NCBI GenBank assembly: GCA_014871385.1
Contig: CM026426.1
Location: 58,713,689 to 58,777,688, forward strand
From: Ceratodon purpureus
Taxonomy: Eukaryota; Streptophyta; Bryopsida; Pseudoditrichales; Ditrichaceae
DNA: 64,000 nucleotides
Direction: 5' to 3'
This document shows, piece after piece, positions 24,378 to 36,561 of the stretch. Each line of letters starts with the position of its first letter. The stretch's first letter is position 1. The notes under the pieces were generated by a model, which worked only from the letters and a program-made list of their open reading frames with translations, searched no databases and was not told where the DNA came from. The translations under genes and the position numbers were made by a program.

Positions 24378-25490
24378 AGTGCATGCCTGATATGAGTGAG
24401 AACATGGCAATAGAAATAAAAAAATCTAGATTTTGAATGTAGTATGGGAAACACGTAAGTCTATAAGTCAAATTTGAATATGACCAAAACCATGGTGAAA
24501 CTAGACTTCTCTAAGTCAAGTCCATATACGTTTCTTTTTCTAATTTGAACAATGACACTATAACCAACAATACCAAATCAGAAATGAAGGATGCTTCAAT
24601 GGCGGTTTGGCTAGCTACACTGGATGGCTGACTAATTGGCTCTTTAGCACACATGAGGTGCTCAGTTCAAACCTAACTGAAAGCACTAAGACCATAAGAC
24701 CTATGGACAAAACAAATGAAAAACTTAAAGCAAAATGATAGTGAGCAAGAGTCATGCTGATTACATGCTGCAGAGCTCAAATCAAAGGCAAAAATGAAAA
24801 ATGAAAGTGTATAGCCTTCCTCAGGCTGCTCTTATTTATTGCCTCAAGGGCGTTTACTCCAAAGCTCCTTGAGCGATGACACAGAGGGATTAACTCTGAC
24901 TTACTTGGTGTTCTACTCTACTTCAGTCTAAGACACCTGGGAGTTGCATGTCATTGCTCCCCAAGTCGCACCTTTCTAGAACCTTTCGAACAGTTAGATT
25001 CGACACGCTATCTTGTTGGATTTTTGGACAACCAATTGCATCTAAGAGGACAAGTATCATGCATGCAAATGGAAGAACCTACTTTGTTGTTTTATATTTT
25101 AAGTTTCCGGGAAAGGTTTCTATGGACAAAACATTGTGGTTGTGAAGTACTAAAGTTTAGAATTTGATTTAAGTTCTAACATAGGAAATGGGGGTATTAT
25201 GATTAATATAGACCCTATTGTTAGGTCTATTGCAAACACCCTATATTTTTTGATACCCTATACATATTTATAATACCCCCACTTGGCGCATTTCTGAACC
25301 CCTATTGTACTTACAAAACAGTCTCATCTGGTAGTTCTATTAGTGAAGAAAAATTAAATTTCTGACCCACAAACTAGAAAAATACAAGCATACTGTCTAT
25401 CACATACACATGATCACATAAGCAACAATTTCAAAGAATTTTCAAACATACAAGATCACAAATAAGCCAAGCATTCAAATAATCTGTACA
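24378..25490. other. No gene recognised
   Basis: AT-rich sequence outside the proposed right end of the MULE-like element. An open stretch at 24948-25145 shows no recognisable features. Confidence 0.45.
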
Positions 25491-25842
25491 AACACAAAAA
25501 TGCCAAGCATTATCAGAAGAAGTCCATGCCAACTGGAAACATACAAGCAACTTGCAATACATACAAGCAACTTGCCATACATACAAGCAACAAGCAACAT
25601 ACAAGCAACAAGCAACTTACATCTAATCACAACCTGTATTAACTCTGAGACAAAAGTCAGAATTGTCACAGTAGAAATTAGAGTGCATCAAACACAAACA
25701 AGCCAAGCATTAATAGAAGAAGTCCTACAGACTAGAAACATACAAGCAACATGGATCGATGATAAGCATACTAGCTAATCACAACCTGTACTAAGTCTGA
25801 AACAAAAGTGAGAATTGTCACAGTAGAAATTAGAACGCATCC
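25491..25842. repeat. Interlocking direct duplications with a short acatacaagcaa array
   Basis: Two modules are each present twice: one beginning caaacacaaa and containing gccaagcatt (about 25491 and 25690), and one beginning ctaatcacaacctgta (about 25623 and 25773). The motif acatacaagcaa recurs several times at 25547-25618 in short steps. The order A-B-A'-B' suggests tandem duplication of a roughly 150-200 bp unit with later array contraction. Confidence 0.8.
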
Positions 25843-26194
25843 CTGGGCAATACAGAAATCCGTGATGGGAATTGCATAAAATCAAACCAAGGAACACATT
25901 TACAAATGCCTTCTGTTCTGTGTTTTGAAACACAACTGCTGCAGCTGCATACCAAAAAACTCAGTAGTCTCATTCAATTGTTTGCAAACTTCTGATGTCG
26001 TGTTCATGGAAACCACGCATAACAAACTAATCAAACAGAAGTCTAAGGAAATCCTACAAAAAAACCCGAGAGACTAAGTGCGGGGTGAGCATGCACCTTG
26101 GCAGCGAAAAGAGAAAACAACCCAAGAGAGAGCGACGTAAACAACATTGACACACCCAAGCCGGAAAAAAATGCAGAGTAATGATTGCGTCTAG

Positions 26195-26220
26195 CCCCCC
26201 CTCCCCCCTCCCCCCCCCCC
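26195..26220. repeat. Poly-C tract
   Basis: A 26-base pyrimidine run, almost pure C with two T interruptions. Such tracts can form i-motif or, on the other strand, G-quadruplex structures, and are prone to length errors in assembly. Confidence 0.9.
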
Positions 26221-26284
26221 GCGCATCTGCAATAAAAGAAAAAAAGGAAAATTGGAACTACGTGAACCTAGCCCCGCAACAATA

Positions 26285-26629
26285 CTACCAAGCTTCTTTC
26301 CCGTTGATGTAAGCTCCGTCTTCTTCCTGGGCATCATAGATCGCAGCTAAGTCCTCCAGCTCCAAATCTGCAAGCTCGAAAGCATTCACGGACGGAGTAT
26401 TCAAAACACGCAACGTTTCGCTGCCAACAGTCTTGGAAGAAAGCCACCATGTCAACCCACCCCGGATCCGCCATGCACAAATACTCCCACATCGCAAGTC
26501 GGAGTGCGTGGAACTCCGAGTACGCCTGCAGAAAGGACCGTGTCTCCTTGAAGAACTGTGCATAGGTCCAAACAGTCAGCATATCCTCCCACAATAGTGC
26601 GCCAATACAGAAATCGACTGATTCCTAGG
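26285..26629 (-). pseudogene. Unrecognised gene relic with a frameshift
   Basis: After an acceptor-like ttcttcctag, one minus frame reads ESVDFCIGALLWEDMLTVWT then FFKETRSFLQAYSEFHALRL and AMWEYLCMADPGWVDMVAFF. Near 26430 the protein-like signal moves to another frame, reading NTPSVNAFELADLELEDLAA and ending at a stop at 26285. The aromatic-rich text is clearly protein-like, but I cannot assign a family; it may be transposon-derived. The frame change marks it as broken unless an unusual intron is present. Confidence 0.4.
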
Positions 26630-28039
26630 AAGAAACGACCCGCAACCTGCAAAATATCAGAGAGAATAGGACTCTGAAGAGAGCCGAATCCATCGCTGGA
26701 CAAACGCAAAAAGAGAAACAAGGACTAGGGTAGAAGAGAATCTGGCGAGAGAAACAGCTAGGGAAGAACTACGAAAACAATGTGAGCAAAGACAAAAAGA
26801 AGTGAATGAGAGAAGGAGTTCTGAAATGAGAAACTCTAGAAGAAGGATTTAGGAATAATGGCTAGTAACTTGCGGGTAGGGGGGATGATTGCGACGTCGC
26901 AATCTGAGAGTTTTAGGGTAGGAGGGGTACCTTGATGATGAAGGAATGGGACATTTGGAGGTGAGATTAGGGTCGTGGGGGCGTCAAAATGTCACCTCTT
27001 TTCTTCTTCATCATGCTCCTGGGTCAATCATCATCATGTACAGATCAGGTTAGTGATTCCTGATCATCACAATCCTCTCAATTCTGGGATTTTGCACTCA
27101 ACGCTCATTTGACAGCCAAACTTCGCCATCTGAAATTCAAGAGTACCTGGGATATTTAGCAATATTAGTGTGGCGTGGATTATAATTGACGGACAGTATG
27201 GTTAGAATAGCAAAATGGATGTCAGATCATGTAATGGATACATTTCAATTCAAAGGTTTAATTCAACTTACAAAATAATGTGAAGGGTGAGCATTATTTA
27301 TAGTGACCACAAATTTTAAGGGAACAGGGGCATACCGTGAGCCAACTTCGAAAGCAAAGAAGATGTGTGACTCTAATTACCATCGAAGCCTTTCTTCGAC
27401 AATCCTAAAGAAGACAGAATGAGGAGTTAGCAATTGATTCACCACTAAAATATAATTAACAATGCCCCCTTATGAAGAGCAAACATGGAACGCCATGAGA
27501 CTTTGAAGAAACTAGAAAACGGGGACTGAATTGTCAAACAATTGGAAAAGAATATGTACTGTGGCTCCTCATTATGAAAGCAACGCTACAGTGTCATGTA
27601 GACTTCATGTCCGCGTCGGTACTGGCTTCAAAAGTAGGAAACAAACGAAACAGCTAAATTACAATAAATGTTGACTCCTCGTTCTCGAAGTACCGACTCA
27701 AAGTTGCAGTAACTAACGACGATGCCATGCAATCCCGAGAGAATAAAGGAACCTAAACAATCCTGAGAGAATAAAGGAACCTAAATCGTAGAATAACAGA
27801 GGACATCTGAGCAGTTTAAAATTAGAAAGGATTGACCAAGGTGCTACAAATCAACACAACAGTAATCAGAGATTTGTGAAAACAAGGGTGTGCGACTGCA
27901 TTCCAGAAAACCAGAAATGTTATGCATCAAAGTTGTTAGACTCATAAACAAAAAAATCCAATCAATATACTCTAAAGTGGGGACTAGGAGATGGAAAATA
28001 GTTGAGAAATGTACCTCAGTATACAACCCCCTCTGTGGG
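26630..28039. other. No gene recognised
   Basis: Mixed-composition sequence. Small direct repeats occur, for example the pair of aatcccgagagaataaagga-like copies near 27732-27781. No coding segment could be supported. Confidence 0.4.
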
Positions 28040-30935
28040 AGGTTTTTTCGGAACATAATTCTTCAAAGGCTGTAGCATCGTCCTTGTCCAGGCTGTACAC
28101 CTTTGAGTCGCTGTTGAATTGTAGTGTCACCGTAGTAATCACTTACTCAACGTCAATCCAGACTGAATCTGAGTGGTCATACTTGAACTTGAGCTTGTTG
28201 GCGCCCTTCGTGAACCAGTTCAAGTATACCTCAAACACTACATCAACAGTGCGATTCTTCCCGACATTGACCTTTAAATTCATTAGGTCTATGGGCTCTT
28301 TAACAAGTCCCCAACGTGAACCTACACGGCGTCTCATCTTCTGAACTCGCCCAAGCCACCATGTGCCTTCATCGACACCTTGGAGAATGCTGGCTGGCCT
28401 GCCCTTGGTTACCCGCTTGGCCTTCTTCTTTTTTGTACCCCTCGTCCACCTGTCAATTTATCCTACATAAAAAACACCCCGCAGTCTGAGCCAATATCCA
28501 ACAAGCAACTAGTGGAAGAAGAAGCTGCATTTAAATAATCATCGCTATTGTTGAAGTAGATAGAATTTCTCACCTTAGTCAGACGATCCTTAGACAGAAA
28601 AGGATTACCATTTAACTAAGAAACTAACGTCGACTTATAAATATAGAGACCACCATACTGTACAACCGGTGATACCTTGGAATTTGGATTGACTTCAGAT
28701 GCATCACCTTCCATGCCGTTCAGAATTCCACTGATGACATCCCTTGTCTCCTCCACCAGTATCTCCTGCCTTGTTTCTTGGGACTCTTCCTCTAGCTCAT
28801 CCTCCAACGTTTCATCAAGGACTCGAATGGTTGCTCCGCCCTCAATTACTAGAACCGTAGCCTGAATTTGCTCCCTTAGCCATTCTGAATCGCCATCGTC
28901 ACCCCGCACTGGACGTTTATTGACGTCTAAAGCAAAGCACTTCGGGTCTGACGTCTCAAACAGCCAAGGTGAGGTAAACCATTTTTTTTTCTGGACTACA
29001 ATATGTCGAGGTGGCCATGTTCAAGGATCGGAGCACTTTCTTTGCCTCGGCAAAACCTTTCTTCAGGGCCAAAACTACCGACGCCTCATTATGAATCTCA
29101 CTGTAATCTCCTAAGTCACATGCCATCTCACCGTCCACAACAGGGTGCAAAGAATCCCATACATTTTCCATTTTATCATGCACTTTCTTCCACTTAAGAC
29201 CTTTATTGCCATACTCAATTGTGGCCAAGTGGTTCAAAGTATTTGCAGTATTCAGAAGCTCATGGAAATCGTATGAGCACTCCATTCCATTCATACCACC
29301 CACTTTCAAAAAGAAAATCTCACAAGCATCGGAGCCGGTCAGATGGAGGGGGACTGGTAAGTGCGGATACTTGTCTCTGAACTAAATGATGAGGAGAACA
29401 ACAAAATGGCAGGACAGCTGGATATCAATGTAACACTGCTGGATAATAAAGTTCTTGGCTGCTGTGAAAATCTGCGAATTCCCTAAAACAAAGTGACCTC
29501 CATGCTGAAACCAGAGTTTCTACAATCTAAAGAAAAATGACACCTTCGAGCATAAGACTATCCGTGATCTCAAACCATGTCTCGGGGACAGGAAAACATC
29601 AATGTAGTCTGCACATACCTTAAGGTATGTCTCTGTCCCAAGCACCTGCTCCTTGTGTACGACGGTGGACGTCCTCAATTGTTCCAAGCAGGTGACCACC
29701 TTCTTCTCACATACCCGCTGAGCTGATGCCCAGTTCTGCCGATCAGCCCTCTTGACGTCAGCCAATTTCAGCTGGTGTAAGTCTGGTGTAAATTTACTGA
29801 ACACTCTGGCCACATGCTCTATGGTGCAGATATCTCCTCCCAGGGCGCATTAGATCACCGAAAGGGGAATCGAGGGAAATTATTGAGCTTCTTCACGTTA
29901 TGTACATAGTCTTGGTCATAGAGACCAGAGGCATCACCATTCGCATCCAAACCACCAAAAACCAATCAGACTGGCCAATTCACCTTCAAACGCACACCCT
30001 CTGTTAGCTTATAATCAGCCAACATTAACTGTCTGCGTCTACTGCCACCGTCACTTGCATGTCCGACAATTGGACAGACTGCCTCCGAACATTCTTGCTT
30101 CCACAGGCCATCAATTGTGTCCCCCTATTTTCTCTCCATCCGCTATCAAAACAGTTATAGGTGCATGTCACAACGAGAACCAGCCGGGCCAACTTTTCAT
30201 GGAGGGGGTTCACCAATAAGACCTTGGCTAAACCTCCAATCTTGTCAATTTTGAAAGCATCAATAATACTATTGTAACCCGCCTCTCCCTCTCCTACACA
30301 GACTTTAAAACTAGACTGACATTCATGGTGATCCTTTATCTCACAAAATCCCGCTAACGTATCCGTTTTCTGCTCCCACAAAACTCTACCTTTCACCTTT
30401 GTTTCGACTTCTGCCAATGAGACCGGTACTGGGGTATCAATCCGATGAGCCACCTTCACAGCCCTATAAATCCTGGCTATGCAAGAAAAAATACTACTGT
30501 GCTCTCCAGCTAAGAACTAGATACCTTTCTTATTCGCCCTCTTCATTGTGGTATTTACAGACTAGCGTAATTTAATTTATAGAGATCACACATACTTCAA
30601 CCACCAAATATCTTCATAGCTTGTCTAAAAGCAACGGTGTTTTCTGGAAATTTGTGTCCCCTACGATCATGGTTAAGATTGGCTGCAACATCGACCATGA
30701 AATCCAACAGGGCTGGCTTCCCTCCAAACGCCTGTATGCGGTGTGCGGCCATTATTTTATTACAGAATTTAAAAACATTGTGCTCGCTGGATGCTTGCTG
30801 TGCGCCTTCCTTTTGTGTTGGTCTTATAACTTTGAGCTGCACAATCCTAGCCTTTGCAGCCCCATGGTACTCACGTTCATCACGAAGTTGTTTAGTCAGA
30901 ATTCTCCCATGTGCAGCTAATTCTGTAACAGGCAA
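28040..30935 (-). pseudogene. Large transposase-like ORF of a repetitive plant family, inactivated
   Basis: A protein of roughly 900 residues can be followed along the minus strand with no obvious intron. Order: MAAHRIQAFGGKPALLDFMV (30597-30935), AEVETKVKGRVLWEQKTDTL and GKVLL-type strand VLLVNPLHEKLARLVLVV (30025-30459), FTPDLHQLKLADVKRADRQN (29520-29813), GGMNGMECSYDFHELLNTAN (28956-29309), acidic DETLEDELEEESQETRQEIL (28616-28909), then QGVDEGTWWLGRVQKMRRRV and FEVYLNWFTKGANKLKFKYD (28143-28420). Stops lie at 30597-30599, 30517-30519, 28616-28618 and 28143-28145, with frame changes near 28395 and 30560. I recall similar repetitive proteins from non-seed plants; a transposase role is inferred. 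It is divergent to the gene at 32934. Confidence 0.6.
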
Positions 30936-30936
30936 G

Positions 30937-31223
30937 TAAGGTGGACTGTCCTAAAAGCGCCCCCGACCCAAAAGCGCCCTGTCCAAATTCTCTTGATTGT
31001 GAAAGGACAGATGTACCTCATTTGTAGAGTGCGCATTTGGGTCAAATCTTACTTAGCAGTTTGGAATTTTGTATAAAATTCAGAAATGCGAATTACATGT
31101 TGCAAATATTTTCAATCCTCGTGAAAACCTATTTTGAATGTGATCATATTTTTATTTTTATTTTACTATTGCTAAAAATAGGTCATGTCGCTTAAGTCGG
31201 TGCTTATAGGACAGTCTACCTTA
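30937..31223. repeat. 25-bp inverted repeat pair enclosing about 237 bp
   Basis: taaggtggactgtcctaaaa... at 30937-30961 and, inverted, 31199-31223 match at 22 of 25 positions. The left arm starts two bases beyond the coding start of the minus-strand transposase-like gene. It may be a MITE-like insertion or a terminal/regulatory repeat of the element. Confidence 0.75.
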
Positions 31224-32038
31224 ACCTATCCTTCGCCCACCACCTGTACCTTGACCTCCCCTTTTCTCTACTCTGCCATGTTCTCTAGTTACTCGTTTTC
31301 TAGAGTCGTTCATTTTAGGAATTTTGGCACAATTGTAACATGTCAAAGCAGGGAACGGTTCTCCACAAACAGCAAACCTATTACAATCTCTGGCTCAAAA
31401 AGCACGGTCAATTGTGATCACATTACAACCAAGGGTGTAAGTAGGCTAGACTCTATACTTTTTGGAGTCACATTGTCATTTTTGAAGACAGGTTCAGTTT
31501 GCACTTGATATTGCTTGAATTGAGAAGTTGATTTTCCCATATTTTTTTTTTAATGCTAGACATGTTACATGTGGAGATCCTGTGTGCATTCTTGCTTTCT
31601 TGAAAAACCATGTTCAGTGGGAGAAATTTGTACTTTTAGTATAGTTACAAAAATGTCACAGGGTGCTTGTTCATAAAAAAGTACAAATTTTTGTATCTTC
31701 GGAAGTTGAAGTACTTTTTTTTTTTCGGCAATGAAGATAAGGAGGGGAAGTGGCTTCGAATCTACTCTGACCGTCAAGTCTGCCACTCACAACTGGCAGA
31801 AATCTTAGAAACAAGTTAGTTTTGGTTTGCAATCGATATCTGGTGGGAAAATGAAGTTTTTTTCAATCGGATTGAAGATTCTAGATGCTAGTAGCTAGTT
31901 CTAGAATGGCTTCTGGTTGATTTTAGAAAAAGTAAAATTTACCGTTACTTATGTTTAGGCGCAAGATTATGTCATTTTGATACCCTGAGTACTCTTGGTA
32001 CATGTTTGTACTCTGGTCGGAGGAGTATGACTTGAATG

Positions 32039-32183
32039 CGCATCCTGGATATTACAGGAAAATCTACGCATCCTGGGTATTTTTGAGAAATCAATGCGCA
32101 TCCTGGGTATCACTCACAAATCAATGCGCATCCTAACATTTTACTGACAAATCTACGCATCTTGGGTATTAGGGACAAATCAA
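32039..32183. repeat. Five tandem repeats of about 29 bp
   Basis: Units starting cgcatcctgggtat or close variants begin at 32039, 32067, 32097, 32127 and 32156, each followed by a variable core and an acaaatcaa-like tail. They lie in the spacer between two divergent transposase-like genes. They could be protein-binding iterons or a simple minisatellite. Confidence 0.85.
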
Positions 32184-32226
32184 TTCTTCTTGGACGCCGG
32201 TCCTTGGCGACGCCGCCACTGCATCC

Positions 32227-32771
32227 TTGGCCACGTCATCGTCGTCTCTCTTTGTCCCCCGTCTGCTGGGCGCATCCGGGGTGCTGTGTGATTGTGTGCG
32301 TTCTAAGTTGTTGTTGAAGCTTTCCTTGGGTTTGGAATTTTGTCAATCTTTTGTGCAGTGGAGAACCGGCGCTCATGGATTCAGAAGTTTAGGGTCTTTG
32401 TTCATGAAATGTGAAAAATGGTGACGTCTACAGAACGCCCAGTTGTTCTAGTTCAGAAACTTATTACATCATATTTCACTGCAAGTGCTCCTATTGAGTC
32501 GGGTTCTAGTAGTTTGAGGTCGATTAGTGAGAGCAGTGACTCCGGATACGTTTTTTGTTTGGAAACTTATGTTTCTAAGCAGGGAAATATAGCATTTTAT
32601 CTAGGACAGTGCAACAGAAAGGGCGGGTCAAGAAGGCGTGCTCTATTTGGTACCTCACAGTTAGCAACGTATTCCAGCAGTCCCTTCGTTGTTGCAAATT
32701 CTCTTTCTTCCGTGAGACTTCCCTGTGAGTCTTCAAGTGATAGCTGCTCATTTGTTCTGGCCAGGATGTGA
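32227..32771 (+). CDS. Two overlapping short ORFs in the divergent spacer, uncertain
   Basis: A 65-codon frame (32227-32424) overlaps the start of a 117-codon frame (32418-32771). The second is Ser-rich (GSSSLRSISESSDSGYVFCL) and ends before the transposase-like gene begins at 32934. They could be 5' leader, a first exon, or chance. No family is recognised. Confidence 0.25.
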
Positions 32772-32933
32772 GAAGGTCAATTAACGAGGGTGAGTTACAT
32801 GACATTCTCATGAAACAATGTTGATTTTTGTGGCCAACTTCTTTCTCCATGCATAGGTTACATTGGATCTACTAGAAACCATCGCAACTTTTGAAACACG
32901 TACTCTGGTTTCTAGTGGACGACTGATGTCTGC

Positions 32934-35900
32934 ATGCCTTCGAACTGTATGTTATTCTGTCCAGGAATGGGTAACGTCGCTAAGAGACAAAGGGTGCGAA
33001 ATGGCATCAATTGCCCGGGTCCAGCAGCTAGGGCCACTGCCGCTCGCTTGCACAAAGAGCAGCGCACTTTGGAGACTGAGAACGCAAGAGAAAGGAAATC
33101 TTGCCAGAGATCACAAGACAGAGAAAGACACAAGGAAGCTCTTATTTTAGCGTCTACAGTACCCGATGTTGAGGTGGACAATAGTCTATCAGTGAGAGAA
33201 TTGAACCGAATCTCACTTCGTACAGCGTAGTATTTAGTTCAAGAGTTCAGATGCTGTCCCGGTCCCCAGAGTAGGAGAGATGTTGTGGAGAGGGTATTGC
33301 GCCATAATATTGTATTGCCGTTGCTACCTGAGTACTATGCTCGGCCACAAGAAGCGAAGGCCATTCATTCGTTCATTGAGAACTTCAGGAACGAATTGCA
33401 ATTAGTAAAGGTGGCTAACTCCAACGAGTTGTTAGCCTGGAAGAGTGCTCTGTTGGATGCAGCAGTTAGCTTGGGAATTGATGGTGTGAGACCATTGTCC
33501 CGTGTTTTGGAAACGCCAGAACTGAGCATCAATATTGCTTTGAATTGAAGGATTCCGGCCGCTAATACTGAGGAAACGGTGCTAGGTCTTCACTTACATC
33601 GCAAGAAGAGAGAGGGTCTCTCTGACTACGTCAAAGATTGCATTGAGCTATGGTGGAATGCCCAAACTAAGGTATCCCCAAACAGAAAGGACATTATCAA
33701 ACACAGAGTAGGTCGGAAAGACTGGGCTGAGCCTCATCCGACTCATTATCTATGTGATTCTCAGGTATGTTGAAACTTATTCTTTAGTCCTTGTTTTTTT
33801 CCTCCTGTTCTGGAGTCCTAATACACTTTTCGAGTCGTCCTGGGCAAGTGCTACTTTTTGTATAAATAGTGTTTTACATTGATTAGAAGGTGGACAAACT
33901 TAGAGAAACTAGTAAGCGTGATGATCTGTCTAGTACATCCAGTATTCGAAGTACAATATTAGCTCGGGCCACTAGTACTCTTAATAATGTGCAGAATTGT
34001 TCTTGTAGTAGTCAAAGATGTTAATGTATAGCTCGAAGCACTTTGTTCACCTGTTGTACAATGCAGAAGTGAGAGCTTATACATTTTTTACTTCAAACCT
34101 CAGAGGCAGTATAGAAAATCAAGTCAAGTAGATGCTCATGTACTTTATGTTGCTAGTTTAGTACTCTGTGTACATATGGCATCGTCAAGTATAAATGGTA
34201 CTAGGATGCGCCTGTACTTCTGAACAGTTGATAGTAAAGTTTAGAAGAAACTACCAATTTATGTACTTAGTGTATGTACCCAATGTACTATTGTAGTCTG
34301 TCCACTTAGAAACCCAAAGTTCCGAATACAGACCGGAACACATGCATCACTTATAGTACATTGTGGAGAGACTTTCTGTACAATTAGTAGGTTTCGTAAC
34401 TTTGTAATGTACATGGTTTACAAAAAGGTCCTAATTGTACCTATTGTGCATCCTTCTGAGTTTTGCGGACCTCATTCTTCTTGCGGTTCAAGGAAGTTCA
34501 CCCGGAATGTAGTATGCGGCAGAGGGCATTTGAGAGGCTGAAGCCGTGGTGGGTGCGGAAATTGAAGGAGCGAAATACATGTTGCTGTATTTACCACGTT
34601 CAGATGGAGTTCATGAAGATTGGACTAAGGAATCTGCGAGACAAACTGCGAGGGCTACACGTTCACTGTGTTTGTGTTTGTGTTATTTGCAAAGGCGATG
34701 CAGAAGGGATTTGTTGTGCTGCTGACCACATTTTTGAGCGGATAACCTTGTTATGGGAAGCATGTGTCTGTCCGAAAGGAGAGTTTGATGTGTGGCATAA
34801 ACTAGAATGCCTTGTTCTAGCTGTGGTTTTCATTTGCTCTTATTTTGTCCTCTTGAGAAGTCTGTTTCTAACACATTTACCTTGAAGTGGAAGTGTTTCG
34901 AGTACTACCAGGTGGGAGTAGACACTCAGACTGGAAAGGCCAAGAAAAGAATTCGGGAGGCTTTCAAAGAGACACCGGCACATGAATTTTTATCATACAT
35001 GGAGAAAACCGTCACTACCTTCATCACGCACAACTTCAAAGCTCGATGGCAAGATGAGCAATGCCAGCTGATGATGAAGAATGTGCTTCAGGGAGTTGTT
35101 GTGTCCTACATTGACTTTGCTGAAAATTATAGCTTTGCCATCCAGAATGAGGTGCAAAGCTTGTATTATTTTAGCACAAGTGTGACCATATTAGTTCACA
35201 TCACAATGTGGAAAGAAGGAGACCAGACTATGAAGCAGACGCACTTTTATATCTCTAATGACAAATCCCACGATTCTGCTTTTGTTCAGCATTGCATGAT
35301 GTTGCATTGGGATTGGCTAATTGACTCTGGATTATCTTTGGAGGAGCATTAGGTCTACAGTGACGGCTGTAGTGCACACAATTTAAGTGTGCAACAGCTA
35401 TGTACTTTGTGGCACGGTACGCTGGGCTTACTGGAGGGTGCAAAATGAATTGGAACTTCTTTGAATCCGCTCATGGAAAGGGTGAATGGGATGGTGCAGG
35501 GGTTGTTGTGAAGAGGGCCTTGGTTGCCGAGCAAATCACGAATCCATTGAGGCCCCTGCAAAATGCAGCCGAAGCAGTGGATTTCTTCGAGGAGAAGTAT
35601 ACAGAACGTGTACCAAGCTCATACGCACGAGCTACAACTCCCCGTCTTTCTCGTGTTTTTTGGTTGATTGGAGATAGAGCTGTAGATCATGTAGATAATA
35701 GTATCAAGTGCCACACTTTGCCAGGCTCTAAAAGTCTTTATTCTATTTCAGGCTTCTCTATAATAGACCCTACTGTGCTTAGGACTCGTGAGTTGTCATG
35801 CTTTTGTATCCCATGTATAGATGGTGAATGGACTGATTGTGAGAACTCAGCACATGTGCAGGAATGGCGTGTTCAAAGGTTGCAGCCCTTCAGCGCTGCT

Positions 35901-36493
35901 GCTGTAGCTCAAAAGATTGAAGAGATGGACAATGAAGCAAATTGGGTGTATGGTGGTATTTCAGAAGAGGTTGGCGATCTGGTAGAAATTGGCGACAACT
36001 TCATGATACCTGCAGAGGAAGATAACGAAGATGGGGTGGAATATTACATTGTCCAGTGTGTGGCCAAGAAGTTTGTGTTACAAGAGTCCATGACTTGTCC
36101 GTGGGGGGGGGGGGGGTATTTAGAGCTGGAGACGGTGTGATTCGATCAAAATATTTCAAGAAGTATGGGCGTGGAGAGGAAACGTACGTGCTTTGTGACA
36201 AGGCAGTTGATGCTCATGTAGAGGCTCATCTGGTTCGTGCTTGCAAGTTCCCTATGATTCTTGCTTCCTATAGGGTGAAGGGAACCCCTGTATGCAAGGT
36301 GTCCACTGAAACACAACAGATATGTGAAGAAGCCTTACGGAAGTGGTGGGCATTCAATGATGATTATGTATGTCCCACTGATCAATTCAGTATGTTGCTT
36401 CCTAAGGCTAATCGACTATTCTGGATTTTGGTTGAAGGTTTGGTTAGAAGTATCTGTAGATACTGTGTAGATTTTGGTCAAAGGATTGGTTAA
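32934..36493 (+). pseudogene. DDE-type transposase-like gene of a repetitive plant family, inactivated
   Basis: Plus-strand blocks: basic N-terminus GNVAKRQRVRNGINCPGP (32934-33230); LLPEYYARPQEAKAIHSFIE (33285-33548); GLSDYVKDCIELWWNAQTKV and GRKDWAEPHPTHYLCDSQ, ending at donor CAG/GTATGT near 33764; after a ~700-bp intron, LKERNTCCCIYHVQMEFMK (34463-34885); NFKARWQDEQCQLMMKNVLQ, SYIDFAENYSFAIQNEVQSL and VQHCMMLHWDWLIDSG (34807-35352); VYSDGCSA; then GGCKMNWNFFESAHGKGEWD (35400-36140) and DGVIRSKYFKKYGRGEETYV (36056-36493). DFAENY and YSDG are candidate catalytic acidic motifs. Lesions: stops at 33546-33548 and 35350-35352, a frame change near 34820, an extra CA near 35377, and a G14 run at 36103-36116. 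Transposase role inferred. Confidence 0.65.
36103..36116. repeat. G14 homopolymer causing a frame change
   Basis: A 14-base G run inside the transposase-like pseudogene. Upstream coding is in one frame and the downstream block (FRAGDGVIRSKYF) continues in another. About nine Gs would keep the frame, so expansion or a sequencing length error explains the break. Confidence 0.8.
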
Positions 36494-36561
36494 AAGTATC
36501 TGTAGGTACTGTGTGGGTTTTGGTCGAAGGATTGGTTAAAAGTCTCTGTAGATACGGTGAG
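36424..36561. repeat. 46-bp tandem repeat, three copies
   Basis: Copies start at 36424, 36470 and 36516, each containing a gattttggt-like start, a ggattggttaaaagt-like middle and tctgtagatac. The array overlaps the last codons and stop of the plus-strand transposase-like pseudogene. Confidence 0.92.

Noticed and set aside
32039-32183. CRISPR-like repeat-spacer structure
   Set aside because: Unit spacing is only 28-30 bp, the variable part is short and partly shared, and the DNA is eukaryotic.
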